A DNA stretch of 64,000 nucleotides from Brockia lithotrophica. GTDB taxonomy: Bacteria > Bacillota > Bacilli > Thermicanales > DSM-22653. Below are positions 17,659-26,640 of this stretch, one piece after another. The position numbers and the translations under genes were made by a program. The stretch spans positions 1 to 64,000 of the forward strand of contig NZ_RBIJ01000001.1 in assembly GCF_003633725.1 (NCBI RefSeq). The letters run 5' to 3'. Every line of letters begins with the position of its first letter. Within the stretch, counting starts at the first letter, position 1. The notes beneath the pieces are model-generated. The model was not told the origin of the DNA, did not search any database, and saw nothing but the letters and a program-made list of their open reading frames with translations.

Positions 17659-18696
17659 GTGTCGGAACGGAAAGCGGCGTTGGAGCGCGCCATAGCGGAA
17701 ATCGAACGCCAGTTTGGGAAAGGGGCGATCATGCGCCTGGGGGAGGCGCAGGTCGGTCCCATTCCCGTGGTTTCTTCCGGGTCGCTCGCCTTGGACATCG
17801 CCTTGGGGGTAGGGGGGTACCCCCGAGGTCGGATCATCGAGATCTTCGGACCGGAATCGTCGGGAAAGACGACGTTTGCCCTGCACGCCATCGCAGAGGT
17901 ACAGAAGCAGGGCGGGATTGCCGCCTTCATCGATGCGGAGCATGCCCTCGATCCGACGTACGCGGAGAAGCTCGGAGTGAACATCGACGAGCTCTACGTC
18001 TCCCAGCCGGATACGGGCGAGCAGGCGCTGGAGATCTGTGAGGCGCTCGTCCGGAGCGGCGAAGTAGACATCGTCGTCGTGGACTCCGTAGCCGCCCTCG
18101 TGCCCAAGGCGGAGCTCGAGGGTGAAATGGGCGACGCCCACGTAGGCCTTCAGGCCCGGCTCATGTCTCAGGCGCTGCGCAAGCTCGCCGGGGCGATCAG
18201 CAAGTCGCGGACGATCGCCATCTTCATCAACCAACTGCGGGAAAAGGTTGGGGTGATGTTCGGCAACCCAGAGACGACCCCAGGCGGTCGGGCGCTCAAG
18301 TTTTACGCGAGCATCCGCCTCGACGTGCGCCGCGTAGACGCGATCAAGCAGGGCACGGAAGTCGTAGGTGCGAAGACGCGCGTCCGCGTGGTCAAAAACA
18401 AGGTCGCCCCTCCCTTCCGTACGGCGGACGTGGATATCCTCTTCGGTGAGGGGATTTCCAAGGAGGGCGAACTTCTCGACCTCGGGACGGAAATCGGCGT
18501 CGTCGTAAAGAGCGGGTCCTGGTTTGCCTACGGCGACACCCGTCTTGGGCAGGGACGCGAAAACGCCAAGCAGTTCCTCCGGGAGAACCCTTCCATTGCC
18601 CGGGAAATTGAGGCGAAAATCCGCGAGCACTACGCCTTGCACCAGCCGCCGGCACGGGCGGAGGGGGACGTCCCCGAAGGATCGGAAGAGGTGTAA
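17659..18696 (+). CDS. recA: Recombinase RecA
   Basis: A 345-residue RecA, the strand-exchange recombinase and SOS coprotease. Walker A GPESSGKT is at residues 64-71; the DNA-binding loop L2 region ([22 protein letters not shown]) and the acidic C-terminal tail are present, and length is normal. GTG at 17659 has GGAGGGAG upstream. A LexA-like box and promoter lie 170-200 nt upstream. A separate promoter for rny follows, and I see no clear terminator in between. Confidence 0.98.
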   Translation: MSERKAALERAIAEIERQFGKGAIMRLGEAQVGPIPVVSSGSLALDIALGVGGYPRGRIIEIFGPESSGKTTFALHAIAEVQKQGGIAAFIDAEHALDPTYAEKLGVNIDELYVSQPDTGEQALEICEALVRSGEVDIVVVDSVAALVPKAELEGEMGDAHVGLQARLMSQALRKLAGAISKSRTIAIFINQLREKVGVMFGNPETTPGGRALKFYASIRLDVRRVDAIKQGTEVVGAKTRVRVVKNKVAPPFRTADVDILFGEGISKEGELLDLGTEIGVVVKSGSWFAYGDTRLGQGRENAKQFLRENPSIAREIEAKIREHYALHQPPARAEGDVPEGSEEV

Positions 18697-18747
18697 AGCC
18701 CAACGGAAACCCAGACGGTGTCGGGAGTCGGGGAGCGGAAGTTTCCC

Positions 18748-18777
18748 TTGACTCCCTTTTTTTGAACGAGGTACAAT
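18748..18777 (+). promoter_or_regulatory. Sigma-A promoter for rny
   Basis: TTGACT (18748-18753, 5 of 6), an 18-nt spacer including a T-run, and TACAAT (18772-18777, 5 of 6). The rny start codon is 157 nt downstream. Confidence 0.7.
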
Positions 18778-18934
18778 CGCAGTGAGTCCGGGTGAATCGT
18801 CTCGCGTGCACCGGTTTAGCCGGTTTTCCAAGCGTGGATGTGTGTCCCTCCGTCACTGCGGATCGCCCTACCAACGGCCGTTCTCGCTTCACGGCAATCC
18901 GACTCGGTCCGTCCGCAAACGGAGGTGTGAAAAC

Positions 18935-20566
18935 GTGCCCGTAAACGGAGCACTCTGTGTTTTGGCTGTTGCGTTGTCTTCGGCCCTCGCCGGGCTTGGA
19001 GGATATTTCCTTCGGAAATCGCTCGCCGATCGTGACCTCGAGAGCGCGGAAAAGCGCGCCGCGCGAATTCTCGAAGAGGCGGAACGCGAAGCGGAAGCCC
19101 TTAAGAAGGAGCGCATCCTCGAAGGGAAAGAAGAAATCCACCGGATGCGCGAGGCCGCGGAGATCGAGTTTAAGCACGAACGCGAGCGCCTTCGCCGCGA
19201 AGAAGAGGCCCTAGAAAAGGCGCGGGAAGAGCTCAGGCGACAAGAAGAGCGGATCCGTGCGCAGGGAGATTCTCTAGGCCGACGCGCCGCAGAACTCAAG
19301 CGTTGGGAGCGTAACCTGCGCGACCTCGAGGGGCGCCTGCGCGGAGAAGAGGAGCGCCTGGCTGCCCGGAAGGAGGAACTCGAGCGCCTGCTCGCAGATG
19401 CGGAACGGAAGTACGCGGAGGCGCAAGCGAAGCTCGTCGAGATATCCGGCCTAACCCCGGAGGCCGCCCGTCGGCTGGTGCTCGAGGAAGCGGAGCGGCA
19501 GGCAGAGCAGGAAGTCCTGCAGCTCCTCCGCGACGCGGAGGCGGAAGCCCGACGGGAAGCGGAACGCAAGGCACGAGAAATCCTCCTCACGGCGATCCAG
19601 CGCCTCGCCGTAGACGTGGTGACGGAGGCTACGGTTTCCGTTGTGCAACTTCCCAACGATGAAATGAAGGGGCGGATCATCGGACGGGAGGGGCGCAATA
19701 TCCGCACGTTGGAAACGCTCACCGGTGTAGATCTGATCATCGACGACACACCCGAGGCGGTCGTCCTTTCCAGCTTTGACCCCATTCGCCGCGAAATCGC
19801 CAAGGTCGCACTCGAGAAGCTCGTCGCAGACGGGCGCATCCACCCCGCCCGAATCGAGGAAATGGTGGAAAAGGCGCGGGCAGAGGTGGAAGAGCGGATC
19901 CGCGAGTACGGCGAACAGGCGGCGATGGAAGTCGGCGTCTTTGGGCTTCACCCGGACCTCATCGTGCTCCTCGGAAAGCTCCACTTTCGCACGAGCTACG
20001 GGCAAAACGTGCTCGCCCACTCCAAAGAAGTCGCCCACCTCGCGGGGCTCCTCGCGGCGGAATTGGGCGAAGACGTCCAGCTCGCGCGGCGGGCGGGACT
20101 CCTTCACGACATCGGGAAGGCGCTCGACCACGAGATGGAAGGCTCGCACGTGGAAATCGGCGTCGAGCTCGCGGTGAAGTACGGAGAGCACCCCGCCGTG
20201 GTGAACGCGATCGCCGCCCACCACGGGGATACGGAATACACCCACGTCGTCTCCGCACTCGTGGGCGTGGCCGACGCCCTGTCGGCCGCCCGTCCGGGAG
20301 CGCGTCGGGAGACGCTGGAGGCGTACCTCAAGCGCCTCGAACGCCTCGAAGGGATTGCCAACAGCTTTGAGGGCGTGGAGAAGTCGTACGCGATCCAGGC
20401 GGGGCGCGAACTCCGGATCATCGTCCAGCCTTCGCGCGTGGACGACCTCGGCGTGTACCGCCTCGCGCGGGAGATCACGGAAAAGATCCAAAACGAACTT
20501 TCCTACCCCGGGCAGATCAAGGTCACGGTGATCCGCGAAACGCGGGCCGTCGAGTACGCCCGCTGA
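18935..20566 (+). CDS. rny: Ribonuclease Y
   Basis: A 543-residue membrane-anchored endoribonuclease that initiates mRNA decay. One N-terminal transmembrane helix is followed by a long charged coiled coil (about residues 30-200), a KH domain ([17 protein letters not shown]) and an HD phosphohydrolase domain with [17 protein letters not shown] and a second AAHHGD motif. GTG at 18935 follows GGAGG at optimal distance. Partners in Bacillus include the RicA-RicF-RicT complex; ricA is also in this window. Confidence 0.96.
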   Translation: MPVNGALCVLAVALSSALAGLGGYFLRKSLADRDLESAEKRAARILEEAEREAEALKKERILEGKEEIHRMREAAEIEFKHERERLRREEEALEKAREELRRQEERIRAQGDSLGRRAAELKRWERNLRDLEGRLRGEEERLAARKEELERLLADAERKYAEAQAKLVEISGLTPEAARRLVLEEAERQAEQEVLQLLRDAEAEARREAERKAREILLTAIQRLAVDVVTEATVSVVQLPNDEMKGRIIGREGRNIRTLETLTGVDLIIDDTPEAVVLSSFDPIRREIAKVALEKLVADGRIHPARIEEMVEKARAEVEERIREYGEQAAMEVGVFGLHPDLIVLLGKLHFRTSYGQNVLAHSKEVAHLAGLLAAELGEDVQLARRAGLLHDIGKALDHEMEGSHVEIGVELAVKYGEHPAVVNAIAAHHGDTEYTHVVSALVGVADALSAARPGARRETLEAYLKRLERLEGIANSFEGVEKSYAIQAGRELRIIVQPSRVDDLGVYRLAREITEKIQNELSYPGQIKVTVIRETRAVEYAR

Positions 20567-20580
20567 CCCCGGGACTACGG

Positions 20581-20614
20581 AAGGCGCACGCGCGGCGAGC
20601 ACGTGCGCCTTTTT
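20581..20614 (+). terminator. Intrinsic terminator after rny
   Basis: A 10-bp stem (20581-20590 with 20602-20611) and 11-nt loop, followed by TTTT. The ymdB start is 25 nt after the T-run, so some read-through is likely needed for ymdB expression unless it has its own promoter. Confidence 0.85.
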
Positions 20615-20638
20615 CCCACAAGAGAAAGGGTGCACGGA

Positions 20639-21514
20639 ATGCGCGTCCTCTTTTTGGGCGACATCGTAGGCCGACCCGGCCGCCGACTCGTAGCTGCTGT
20701 ACTCCCCCTCCTTCGGGCGCGCTACGCCCCGGACGTCGTGCTGGCGAACGGCGAAAACGCCGCCCACGGCAAAGGGATCACGCGGGACGTCGCCCGCCAG
20801 CTCGTGGAGGCGGGGATCGACGCGATCACCCTCGGCAACCACACGTGGGACAACCGCGACGTCTTCGAACTCTTTGCGGAAGGAGCGCTTCCCGTCGTGC
20901 GGCCAGCGAACTACCCGCCAGGGACTCCCGGTCCCGCCTTTTGGATCGTCGAACGCGGGGGCTTTCGCCTCGCTGTCGTCAACCTCATGGGCCGGGCGTT
21001 CATGCCGCCCCTCTGCGATCCGTTCCGCACGATCGACGGGATCCTCCGGGAGCTCGAAGGACGCGCCGACGCCGTCTTCGTAGACGTGCACGCCGAGGCT
21101 ACGGCGGAAAAGCAGGCCCTCGCCTGGTACCTCGATGGGCGCGTCTCCGCCGTCGTGGGCACACACACCCACGTGCCTACGGCCGACGCCCGGATCTTAC
21201 CCGGAGGTACGGCATACCTTACGGATGTGGGGATGACGGGGCCACGGGACGGGATCCTCGGGATGGAGCGGGAGGGTGTCCTTCGGCGGACGCTCACCTA
21301 CCTTCCCGGACGCTTCGAAGTCGAAGAACGCGGGGGCGTCGAGATCGGCGTGTGCGCCGTGGAGATCGACGCTTCCGGACGCTCCGTGAAAATCGAGTCG
21401 GCGCGGTTCACCTGGGATTCCCTCGAGGAAGCGGAGGCCGCCGCAGAGCTCGTACCCTCGGGCGGGAGCGCGGCCGAGGCCCCCGCGCGTACGGAGCGAG
21501 AGGGCGGAGAGTAA
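20639..21514 (+). CDS. ymdB: YmdB-family metallophosphoesterase
   Basis: A 291-residue protein of the YmdB family, reported in Bacillus as a phosphodiesterase acting on cyclic nucleotides and affecting biofilm and motility switching. Metal-binding motifs are GDIVGRPGR at the N terminus, NGENAAHGKG, GNHTWD and the late THTHVPTAD. It follows rny as in Bacillus. The last 25 residues are a low-complexity Ala/Gly/Glu tail. Confidence 0.93.
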   Translation: MRVLFLGDIVGRPGRRLVAAVLPLLRARYAPDVVLANGENAAHGKGITRDVARQLVEAGIDAITLGNHTWDNRDVFELFAEGALPVVRPANYPPGTPGPAFWIVERGGFRLAVVNLMGRAFMPPLCDPFRTIDGILRELEGRADAVFVDVHAEATAEKQALAWYLDGRVSAVVGTHTHVPTADARILPGGTAYLTDVGMTGPRDGILGMEREGVLRRTLTYLPGRFEVEERGGVEIGVCAVEIDASGRSVKIESARFTWDSLEEAEAAAELVPSGGSAAEAPARTEREGGE

Positions 21515-21531
21515 TCGCGCGCCGATAGAGC

Positions 21532-21584
21532 CCTGCTTCCCCCGTTGTGGGAAGGTTTCTCCGAGGGAGGGAAGCAGGATTTTT
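21532..21584 (+). terminator. Intrinsic terminator after ymdB
   Basis: A 10-bp stem (21532-21541 with 21569-21578) closes a 27-nt loop and is followed by ATTTTT. It separates ymdB from spoVS. Confidence 0.75.
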
Positions 21585-21667
21585 CGAAGAGACGGAGAAA
21601 GATATACAGCGAAGACCACCCAGGTACTCTTGCTCCGGAACAGCACCCATCCGAGGAGGGTTCCCTC

Positions 21668-21928
21668 ATGGAGATCCTCAAGGTTTCCGCCAAGTCCAAT
21701 CCCAACGCCGTAGCAGGAGCTTTGGCCGGCGTAATTCGGGAAAAAGGTGCCGCCGAGATTCAGGCCATCGGGGCAGGAGCGGTGAATCAGGCGGTCAAGG
21801 CGGTGGCCATCGCCCGCGGGTACGTGGCACCGAGCGGGATCGACCTCATCTGCATACCCGCGTTCACGGACGTGACGATCGACGGACAGGAGCGGACGGC
21901 GATCAAGCTCATCGTGGAGCCGCGGTGA
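21668..21928 (+). CDS. spoVS: Stage V sporulation protein S
   Basis: An 86-residue protein nearly identical in pattern to SpoVS (MEILKVSAKSNPNAVAGALA), a small Alba-like protein needed for spore coat assembly and septation control. A strong ribosome site GAGGAGGG precedes the ATG. It is flanked by terminators on both sides, so it is monocistronic. No clear sigma-H box was found in the 84 nt between the upstream terminator and the start. Confidence 0.97.
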   Translation: MEILKVSAKSNPNAVAGALAGVIREKGAAEIQAIGAGAVNQAVKAVAIARGYVAPSGIDLICIPAFTDVTIDGQERTAIKLIVEPR

Positions 21929-21989
21929 ACCTGTTGCGCCGTCCGCCGGTCCTCCCGTAAGGATGTTGTCCGCGTTGGAAAAGGCCCCT

Positions 21990-22024
21990 CCGCGGGCGCG
22001 CTCGCGGCGCGCCTGCGGTTTTTT
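21990..22024 (+). terminator. Intrinsic terminator after spoVS
   Basis: A 12-bp stem (21990-22001 with 22007-22018, one G-T pair), 5-nt loop and six T. Confidence 0.9.
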
Positions 22025-22124
22025 GTGCCCCGGGCGGCACCGCGCCGTCCCGCTGAGGTACGTGCGCCCGTCCGCGGGACGCGGCTTCAAGATGCACACG
22101 CGGTAGAGCGGGGGAGGGACGTAC

Positions 22125-23228
22125 ATGCCGATCGCCGACGCCCACGCCGACGTCTTGTACCGCCTCTGGCAGCTCCGCCGATACCGCCTCCTTCGGGAGG
22201 AAGATGCGGAGGTGCGCTGGGAGGAAGGTGAGCTCCACGTGACACCCGCCCGCCTGCGCGAGGGGGACGTACGCCTCCTCTTTGCGCCGATCTACCTTCC
22301 GCCGTTCGCCGTATCCGAAGGCGGTTTCGCCGCGGCCCTCGAGCAGGTGGACCTCTTTTACTGCTCTCTCCTCGGCGATCCCCCCGGAGACGGGCGTGGA
22401 GATGCGCCTGCTTCGGCGGCCCGGACGTCGAACCCCGAAGGCGGAGAAGGCGTTTGGCCGCGCGTGTTCCTCCGCTCTCCGTCGGACCTCGCCCGCGTAG
22501 AGCGCGAGGGCGGGGCGGCCCTGCTTTTGGCCCTCGAGGGGCTCGACGCCGTCGGGGGAAATCTCACCTACCTCCGGACCTTGCTTCGGCTCGGCGTTCG
22601 CTCCGTGGGGCTTACGCACAACCCGGCAAACCTGGCCGCCGACGGAGCGGGAGAACCGCGGGGCGGCGGGCTTACGCGTTTCGGACTTGCGGCCCTCGAA
22701 GAAATCGTCCGCTTCGGCGCCCTCGTCGACGTCGCCCACCTCTCGGAGCGCGGGTTTTGGGACGTCGTCCGATTCTTCGAAGAACGCGGCGCGCGCGTGC
22801 CGCCCGTGGCTACGCATGCCAATGTGTGGGCGCTTCGTCCGCACCCGCGCAACCTCCGCGACGAACAGCTTCTCGCCCTCAAGCGCCTCGGAGGCGGAGT
22901 GGGGATCACGTTTGTCCCGGCATTTCTCACGGACGCGCCCGAGGCCGACCTCACGGACGTCCTTCGCCACGTGGAGTACGCCCTCGCCCTGCTCGGCGAC
23001 GAACACGTGTTCTTCGGCTCCGACTTCGACGGAATCGACCGCACCCCGCGCGGGCTCGAACATGCCGGGTGCTGGGGCCACCTTCTCGATGAGCTCCACC
23101 GCCGCTACCCGCAGGAAACCGTGGAACGGATCACGTGGGGCAACCTCTCGCGCATCGTCTCGGCGGCGCTCGCCGGAGGAGAAGGGGCTTCTCGGGACGG
23201 GGAAGGGGGAATCTCCCGTGGGCGGTGA
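22125..23228 (+). CDS. Membrane dipeptidase family (M19) peptidase
   Basis: A 367-residue zinc dipeptidase of the renal-dipeptidase family. It has the N-terminal HADV metal motif, VGLTHN, DVAHLSERGFWDV, ATHAN and the late FGSDFDGID. A Gly/Ala/Arg-rich insertion is present at about residues 85-125. ATG at 22125 follows GGGGGAGGGAC. A dipeptidase of this type follows spoVS in many Bacillales; the substrate is likely a dipeptide, possibly from wall turnover, but this is not shown by the sequence. Confidence 0.9.
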   Translation: MPIADAHADVLYRLWQLRRYRLLREEDAEVRWEEGELHVTPARLREGDVRLLFAPIYLPPFAVSEGGFAAALEQVDLFYCSLLGDPPGDGRGDAPASAARTSNPEGGEGVWPRVFLRSPSDLARVEREGGAALLLALEGLDAVGGNLTYLRTLLRLGVRSVGLTHNPANLAADGAGEPRGGGLTRFGLAALEEIVRFGALVDVAHLSERGFWDVVRFFEERGARVPPVATHANVWALRPHPRNLRDEQLLALKRLGGGVGITFVPAFLTDAPEADLTDVLRHVEYALALLGDEHVFFGSDFDGIDRTPRGLEHAGCWGHLLDELHRRYPQETVERITWGNLSRIVSAALAGGEGASRDGEGGISRGR

Positions 23229-23278
23229 ACGATGCGCTGCCGTCTTTGGGGCCGCTACGCTCAGGAAGGGGATCCTCC

Positions 23279-23968
23279 GTGGACGGTAAAGGTTCAGACC
23301 TCGGGTGCGGCTACCTTCCCTCTTCGTTTGCGCGGATGGTCGACCTCGCCCAGCTCTTCGTGTGCGCGGCGCTCTCGCGCTTTCGCGCGGCGGAGGCGGA
23401 GAGGAAGCTTCGGGACGATCGGTCTCCTTTCGACGGCAGTCGCGCGCCGGAACCTTCGCCAGCGCGGGGACTCGTCGCCGCCGACCTCACCGCCGGAAAC
23501 GGCCGAGACACCCTCTTCCTCGCCCGGGCGGTGGGCGAAGGAGGACGCGTCTGGGCCTTCGACCTACAAGGAGAAGCGATTCGCCGCACGGAAGCCCGGC
23601 TGCGGGAAGCCGGGCTTCTCGGACGCGTGACGCTCGTTCGGGCAGACCACGCGGAGCTCGCCCGTCACGTACGGGAGCCGCTTCACGCGGCGATGATGAA
23701 CCTCGGGTACCTGCCCGGGGGCGACCCTACGCTGGTCACACACCCCCCTTCGACCCTTCGGGCCGTGGAAGAGACGCTTCGGCTCCTCGTGCCCGGAGGG
23801 ATCCTCACCGTCGTCGCCTATCCCGGACATCCCGGAGGCGAAGAAGAAGCCGAAGCCCTCCTCGCCTTCGCCCGCCGTGCGACTCCGCACCGCGCCCGCG
23901 TCGTCCGGAGCGAAGTCTTGGGGACAAAGGATCCCGCGCCGTTTCTCCTCGTGTGGGAGGCCGTGTGA
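23279..23968 (+). CDS. Class I SAM methyltransferase, YtqB-like
   Basis: A 229-residue putative rRNA-type methyltransferase. It contains the SAM-binding motif LTAGNGRDTLFLA and the conserved NLGYLPGG (residues 141-148) that marks the YtqB/rRNA-methylase family. GTG at 23279 has AAGGGG 8-9 nt upstream; ATG at 23336 is an alternative nearer to the family N terminus. The segment between about residues 40 and 65 is Arg/Pro-rich and not conserved. The target RNA is unknown. Confidence 0.8.
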   Translation: MDGKGSDLGCGYLPSSFARMVDLAQLFVCAALSRFRAAEAERKLRDDRSPFDGSRAPEPSPARGLVAADLTAGNGRDTLFLARAVGEGGRVWAFDLQGEAIRRTEARLREAGLLGRVTLVRADHAELARHVREPLHAAMMNLGYLPGGDPTLVTHPPSTLRAVEETLRLLVPGGILTVVAYPGHPGGEEEAEALLAFARRATPHRARVVRSEVLGTKDPAPFLLVWEAV

Positions 23969-24012
23969 CGGACGGAAGAGCGCCCGCTTCGCCGATGTGC
24001 GGCCTTCGGATC

Positions 24013-24056
24013 TTCACCCAACCTTTAGGGAACCGCAACGAAACCTTTACGGAACC
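24013..24056 (+). promoter_or_regulatory. Four-unit 11-bp tandem repeat, PhoP-box-like operator
   Basis: Four contiguous 11-bp units each end in AACC: 24013-24023, 24024-24034, 24035-24045 and 24046-24056. Units 2 and 4 differ at one base. Their first six bases (TTCACC, TTTAGG, GCAACG, TTTACG) resemble the hexamer-plus-five spacing of Pho-regulon boxes bound by PhoP. The array covers the -35 region of the next promoter and the downstream gene is a phosphoesterase, so phosphate control is a reasonable inference. Confidence 0.6.
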
Positions 24057-24060
24057 GTGC

Positions 24061-24066
24061 TATGCT
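24061..24066 (+). promoter_or_regulatory. -10 box downstream of the PhoP-like array
   Basis: TATGCT (4 of 6) begins 4 nt after the tandem repeats, with no normal -35 box, the arrangement of an activator-dependent promoter. A start site near 24073 would place the in-frame ATG at 24069 outside the transcript and supports the TTG at 24129. Confidence 0.45.
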
Positions 24067-24128
24067 GGATGCGATCGAACGGAACCTTCCACCGCCTGCG
24101 GCACCTTCGCTTTGGGGAGGAGAAGTGG

Positions 24129-25028
24129 TTGCGGATCGTCCTTTTCGGAGACTTTCACTACCCGTACTTTCTCGAATGCGCGGATCGGAGCACCGCCGCG
24201 GCGCGCGACCGCGCTTACCGAACCCTCGCCGATCACCTGTTGGCCGAACGGGCGGACTACCTCGTGGGCGTCGGCGACGTGACGAACTTCGGCTACCCCG
24301 AAGAATTCGCCGGAGTGCGGGAGCTCTTCGATCCCGCGGGCGAGCGCTTTCTCTACGTCCTGGGGAACCACGACACGCTCCTTTTGCCCAAAGAGGAGAT
24401 CGAGGCGGAGATCGGACAGGCGCGTTTTCGCGTGGTCGAACACGACGAGGCGACCCTCATCTTCCTCGACAGCACCCGCGACCGTTCTCTGCGAGACTGG
24501 AGTGGGACGATGGACGGAGAGCAGCTCCGATGGCTAGCCGGCGTGCTCGGTTCGCGTGAGGAGGGGGACGATCGGCCGTTTTTGGTCTTCGTCCACCACC
24601 CGCCGTACGGTACGACGGCCCGCTCCACCGAGGCCAAGATGCACGTCGATCCGGCCGTGCCTCTGATCGATCTCTTGGCTTCGGCGCCGGCCCCCGTGGT
24701 CGTCTTCACCGGACACAACCACGTCCACTCCGTCGTCTACCGCCAAGGGATCGCCTTTGTGCAAACGGCGGCCGTGCTCGACTCTCCGGGATACCGCGTG
24801 ATCGAGGTCGGAGAAGGACGGATGCGCGTGGACTTTCGGCCGATCGCCGATCCGGAGCTGCGGCAGGCGATCGGGCACTTCCACCGCCGGATGCCGGGAT
24901 TTTCGCCCTACCCCGCTCCGGAAGGCACGGAATCCGATAGGACCGCAGAAATCCCTCTGTCGGCCAAGGGCAAAGGGAAAGGCCGCCCCCCCACGGCGCG
25001 TGAGCTTCCGCAAAGTCGGGATGTGTAG
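24129..25028 (+). CDS. Calcineurin-like metallophosphoesterase
   Basis: A 299-residue phosphoesterase with the complete metal-site set: GDFHYP, GVGDVTN, GNHDT, FVHHPPYG and TGHNHVH. It has no signal peptide or membrane helix, so it should act in the cytoplasm. TTG at 24129 has GGGGAGGAG 6 nt upstream and begins LRIVLFGD, the usual family opening. The last 40 residues are a basic, low-complexity tail. A four-unit operator resembling a Pho box precedes it, so it may release phosphate from a phosphodiester under starvation. The natural substrate cannot be told. Confidence 0.87.
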   Translation: MRIVLFGDFHYPYFLECADRSTAAARDRAYRTLADHLLAERADYLVGVGDVTNFGYPEEFAGVRELFDPAGERFLYVLGNHDTLLLPKEEIEAEIGQARFRVVEHDEATLIFLDSTRDRSLRDWSGTMDGEQLRWLAGVLGSREEGDDRPFLVFVHHPPYGTTARSTEAKMHVDPAVPLIDLLASAPAPVVVFTGHNHVHSVVYRQGIAFVQTAAVLDSPGYRVIEVGEGRMRVDFRPIADPELRQAIGHFHRRMPGFSPYPAPEGTESDRTAEIPLSAKGKGKGRPPTARELPQSRDV

Positions 25029-25054
25029 GCCCGGGACTTCCGTCCACACGACGA

Positions 25055-25088
25055 AAAGCCCCCCCGACCGCCATGGTCGGGGGGCTTT
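25055..25088. terminator. Bidirectional terminator between phosphoesterase and purine permease genes
   Basis: A near-perfect 14-15-bp stem (25055-25069 with 25075-25088) with A-runs on the left and T-runs on the right can stop transcription from both converging genes. Confidence 0.88.
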
Positions 25089-25115
25089 GTGCACGGGTGG
25101 AGCCCGATAGGGAGG

Positions 25116-26438
25116 TCACACGTGCGGCAGGAAGAAGAGCTGAATGAGAAAGACCACGGCAAAGAAGTAGAGGAGCGGGTGTACCTCGCGACCGCGGCCG
25201 CGGACGAGCTTGAGGATGGGATAGGCGGAGAAGCCGAGGGCGATGCCCGTGGCGATGCTCGAGGTAAGCGGCATGGAGAGGATCACGAGAAAGGCGGGGA
25301 AGGCCTCGTCGAATTCGTCCCAGGGGATTTCCCGGAGGACGTGGAGCATGAGGCTTCCCACGAGGATGAGGGCGGGGGCGGTGATGGCGGAAAGCCCGGC
25401 GACCGCCTGCACCGTGGGGAAAAAGAAGAGCGTGAGGAGGAAAAAGCCCGCAACGGCAACGGCGGTGAGACCCGTCCGTCCCCCGGCGGCCACGCCGGCG
25501 CCGGATTCGATGTAGGCGCTCGTGGGGCTCGTGCCGAGGAGGGCGCCTACGCTCGTGGCCACGGAGTCGGCGAGGAGCGCTTCGCGCGCCCGAGGAAAGC
25601 GGCCGTTTACGAGGAGCCCCGCCTGTTCGGCGATGCCGATCATCGTCCCCGTAGTGTCAAACAAGGTGATGATGAGGAAGGCGAGGACGACGGTGTAGAG
25701 GTCGTAGCGGAAGAGGTCGACGAAGGGCGTGAAGGGATCGACGACGAAGAGGCCGTCGGAGGGGAGCTTCGGCAGGGAGAAGAACCCCTGATCAAAGGTG
25801 AGCATGCCCACAGCCGCGGCCACGATCGCCGTCACGAGCATTCCGAGGAAGATCGCCCCGGGGACACGGCGGGCGTAGAGCACGACGGTGACGAGGAGGC
25901 CGAAAAGCGCAAGGAGGGTTTGGGGCGCCTTGAGGTTTCCCAGGGCTACGAGGTTTGTTCCATGCGCCGTGACGATGCCGGAAAGCCTGAGGCCGATAAA
26001 GGCGATGAAGAGGCCGATACCCGCGGTGACCGCGTGCTTGAGGCTTGCGGGGATGGCGTTGAGGAGGTCCTCGCGAAAGCGGGTCACGGAGAGGATCACG
26101 AAGAGAACGCCGGCGACGAAGACCGCCCCAAAGGCGACGCGGTAGTCGATTCCCGCAGCGCTTCCGACGACGGAAAAGGCGAAGAAGGCGTTGAGCCCCA
26201 TCCCCGGGGCGACGGCGATCGGGTAGTTCGCCCGAAGCCCCATCCACAAGGTTCCGAGGATCGTCGCCACGACGGTGGCGAAAAAGGCGCGGTCGAACGG
26301 CACCTGGGCCTGCCCGAGGATGATCGGGTTCACGACGACGATGTAGACCATGGTGAGGAAGGTGGTGAGTCCGGCGAGGACTTCGCGCCCGGGGTTCGTC
26401 CCCCGTGCGGATAGTTCGAACATGCGGTCCAAATCCAC
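25116..26438 (-). CDS. Purine (hypoxanthine/guanine) permease, PbuG/AzgA type
   Basis: A 440-residue permease of the NCS2/AzgA family with 12 or more predicted helices, the length of Bacillus PbuG. Typical segments are VAPGMGLNAFFAFSV and LFDTTGTMIG, both in substrate-site regions of the family. GTG at 26438 has AGAGGGGGAA upstream; the frame is open further upstream without homology. It is divergent from miaB. I looked for a purine riboswitch in the 200-nt leader and saw none. It probably imports hypoxanthine, guanine or adenine by proton symport. Confidence 0.88.
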   Translation of the reverse strand: MDLDRMFELSARGTNPGREVLAGLTTFLTMVYIVVVNPIILGQAQVPFDRAFFATVVATILGTLWMGLRANYPIAVAPGMGLNAFFAFSVVGSAAGIDYRVAFGAVFVAGVLFVILSVTRFREDLLNAIPASLKHAVTAGIGLFIAFIGLRLSGIVTAHGTNLVALGNLKAPQTLLALFGLLVTVVLYARRVPGAIFLGMLVTAIVAAAVGMLTFDQGFFSLPKLPSDGLFVVDPFTPFVDLFRYDLYTVVLAFLIITLFDTTGTMIGIAEQAGLLVNGRFPRAREALLADSVATSVGALLGTSPTSAYIESGAGVAAGGRTGLTAVAVAGFFLLTLFFFPTVQAVAGLSAITAPALILVGSLMLHVLREIPWDEFDEAFPAFLVILSMPLTSSIATGIALGFSAYPILKLVRGRGREVHPLLYFFAVVFLIQLFFLPHV

Positions 26439-26640
26439 GGCCGTTCCCCCTCTGCGGGTAGGTTTCTTGGCGTTCGACGGGCGGGAGCGAGGGGCGCATT
26501 CCGTACATTTTTCGTCCCGCACGCCTATCGTATTCGGTTTTTCTCCCAACCGCAAGCGCCCAGCGCGCAGCGATCGCCGCAGCGTTTTCCTCGGTCTTTC
26601 GTGCGTTTCCGTGGTATACTCCCTCTGGAGGGATGTACGG

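Noticed and set aside
15859-18831. A 990-codon minus-strand frame across the helicase and recA
   Set aside because: The translation has no family motifs and covers two well-supported genes in the opposite direction.
25089-26414. A plus-strand 441-codon frame opposite the purine permease
   Set aside because: It reads as Glu/Gly/Asp-rich repeat, the complement of a hydrophobic permease, and has no recognisable domain.
26439-26640. Purine riboswitch before the PbuG-like permease
   Set aside because: None of the conserved purine aptamer elements could be aligned in the leader on the minus strand.
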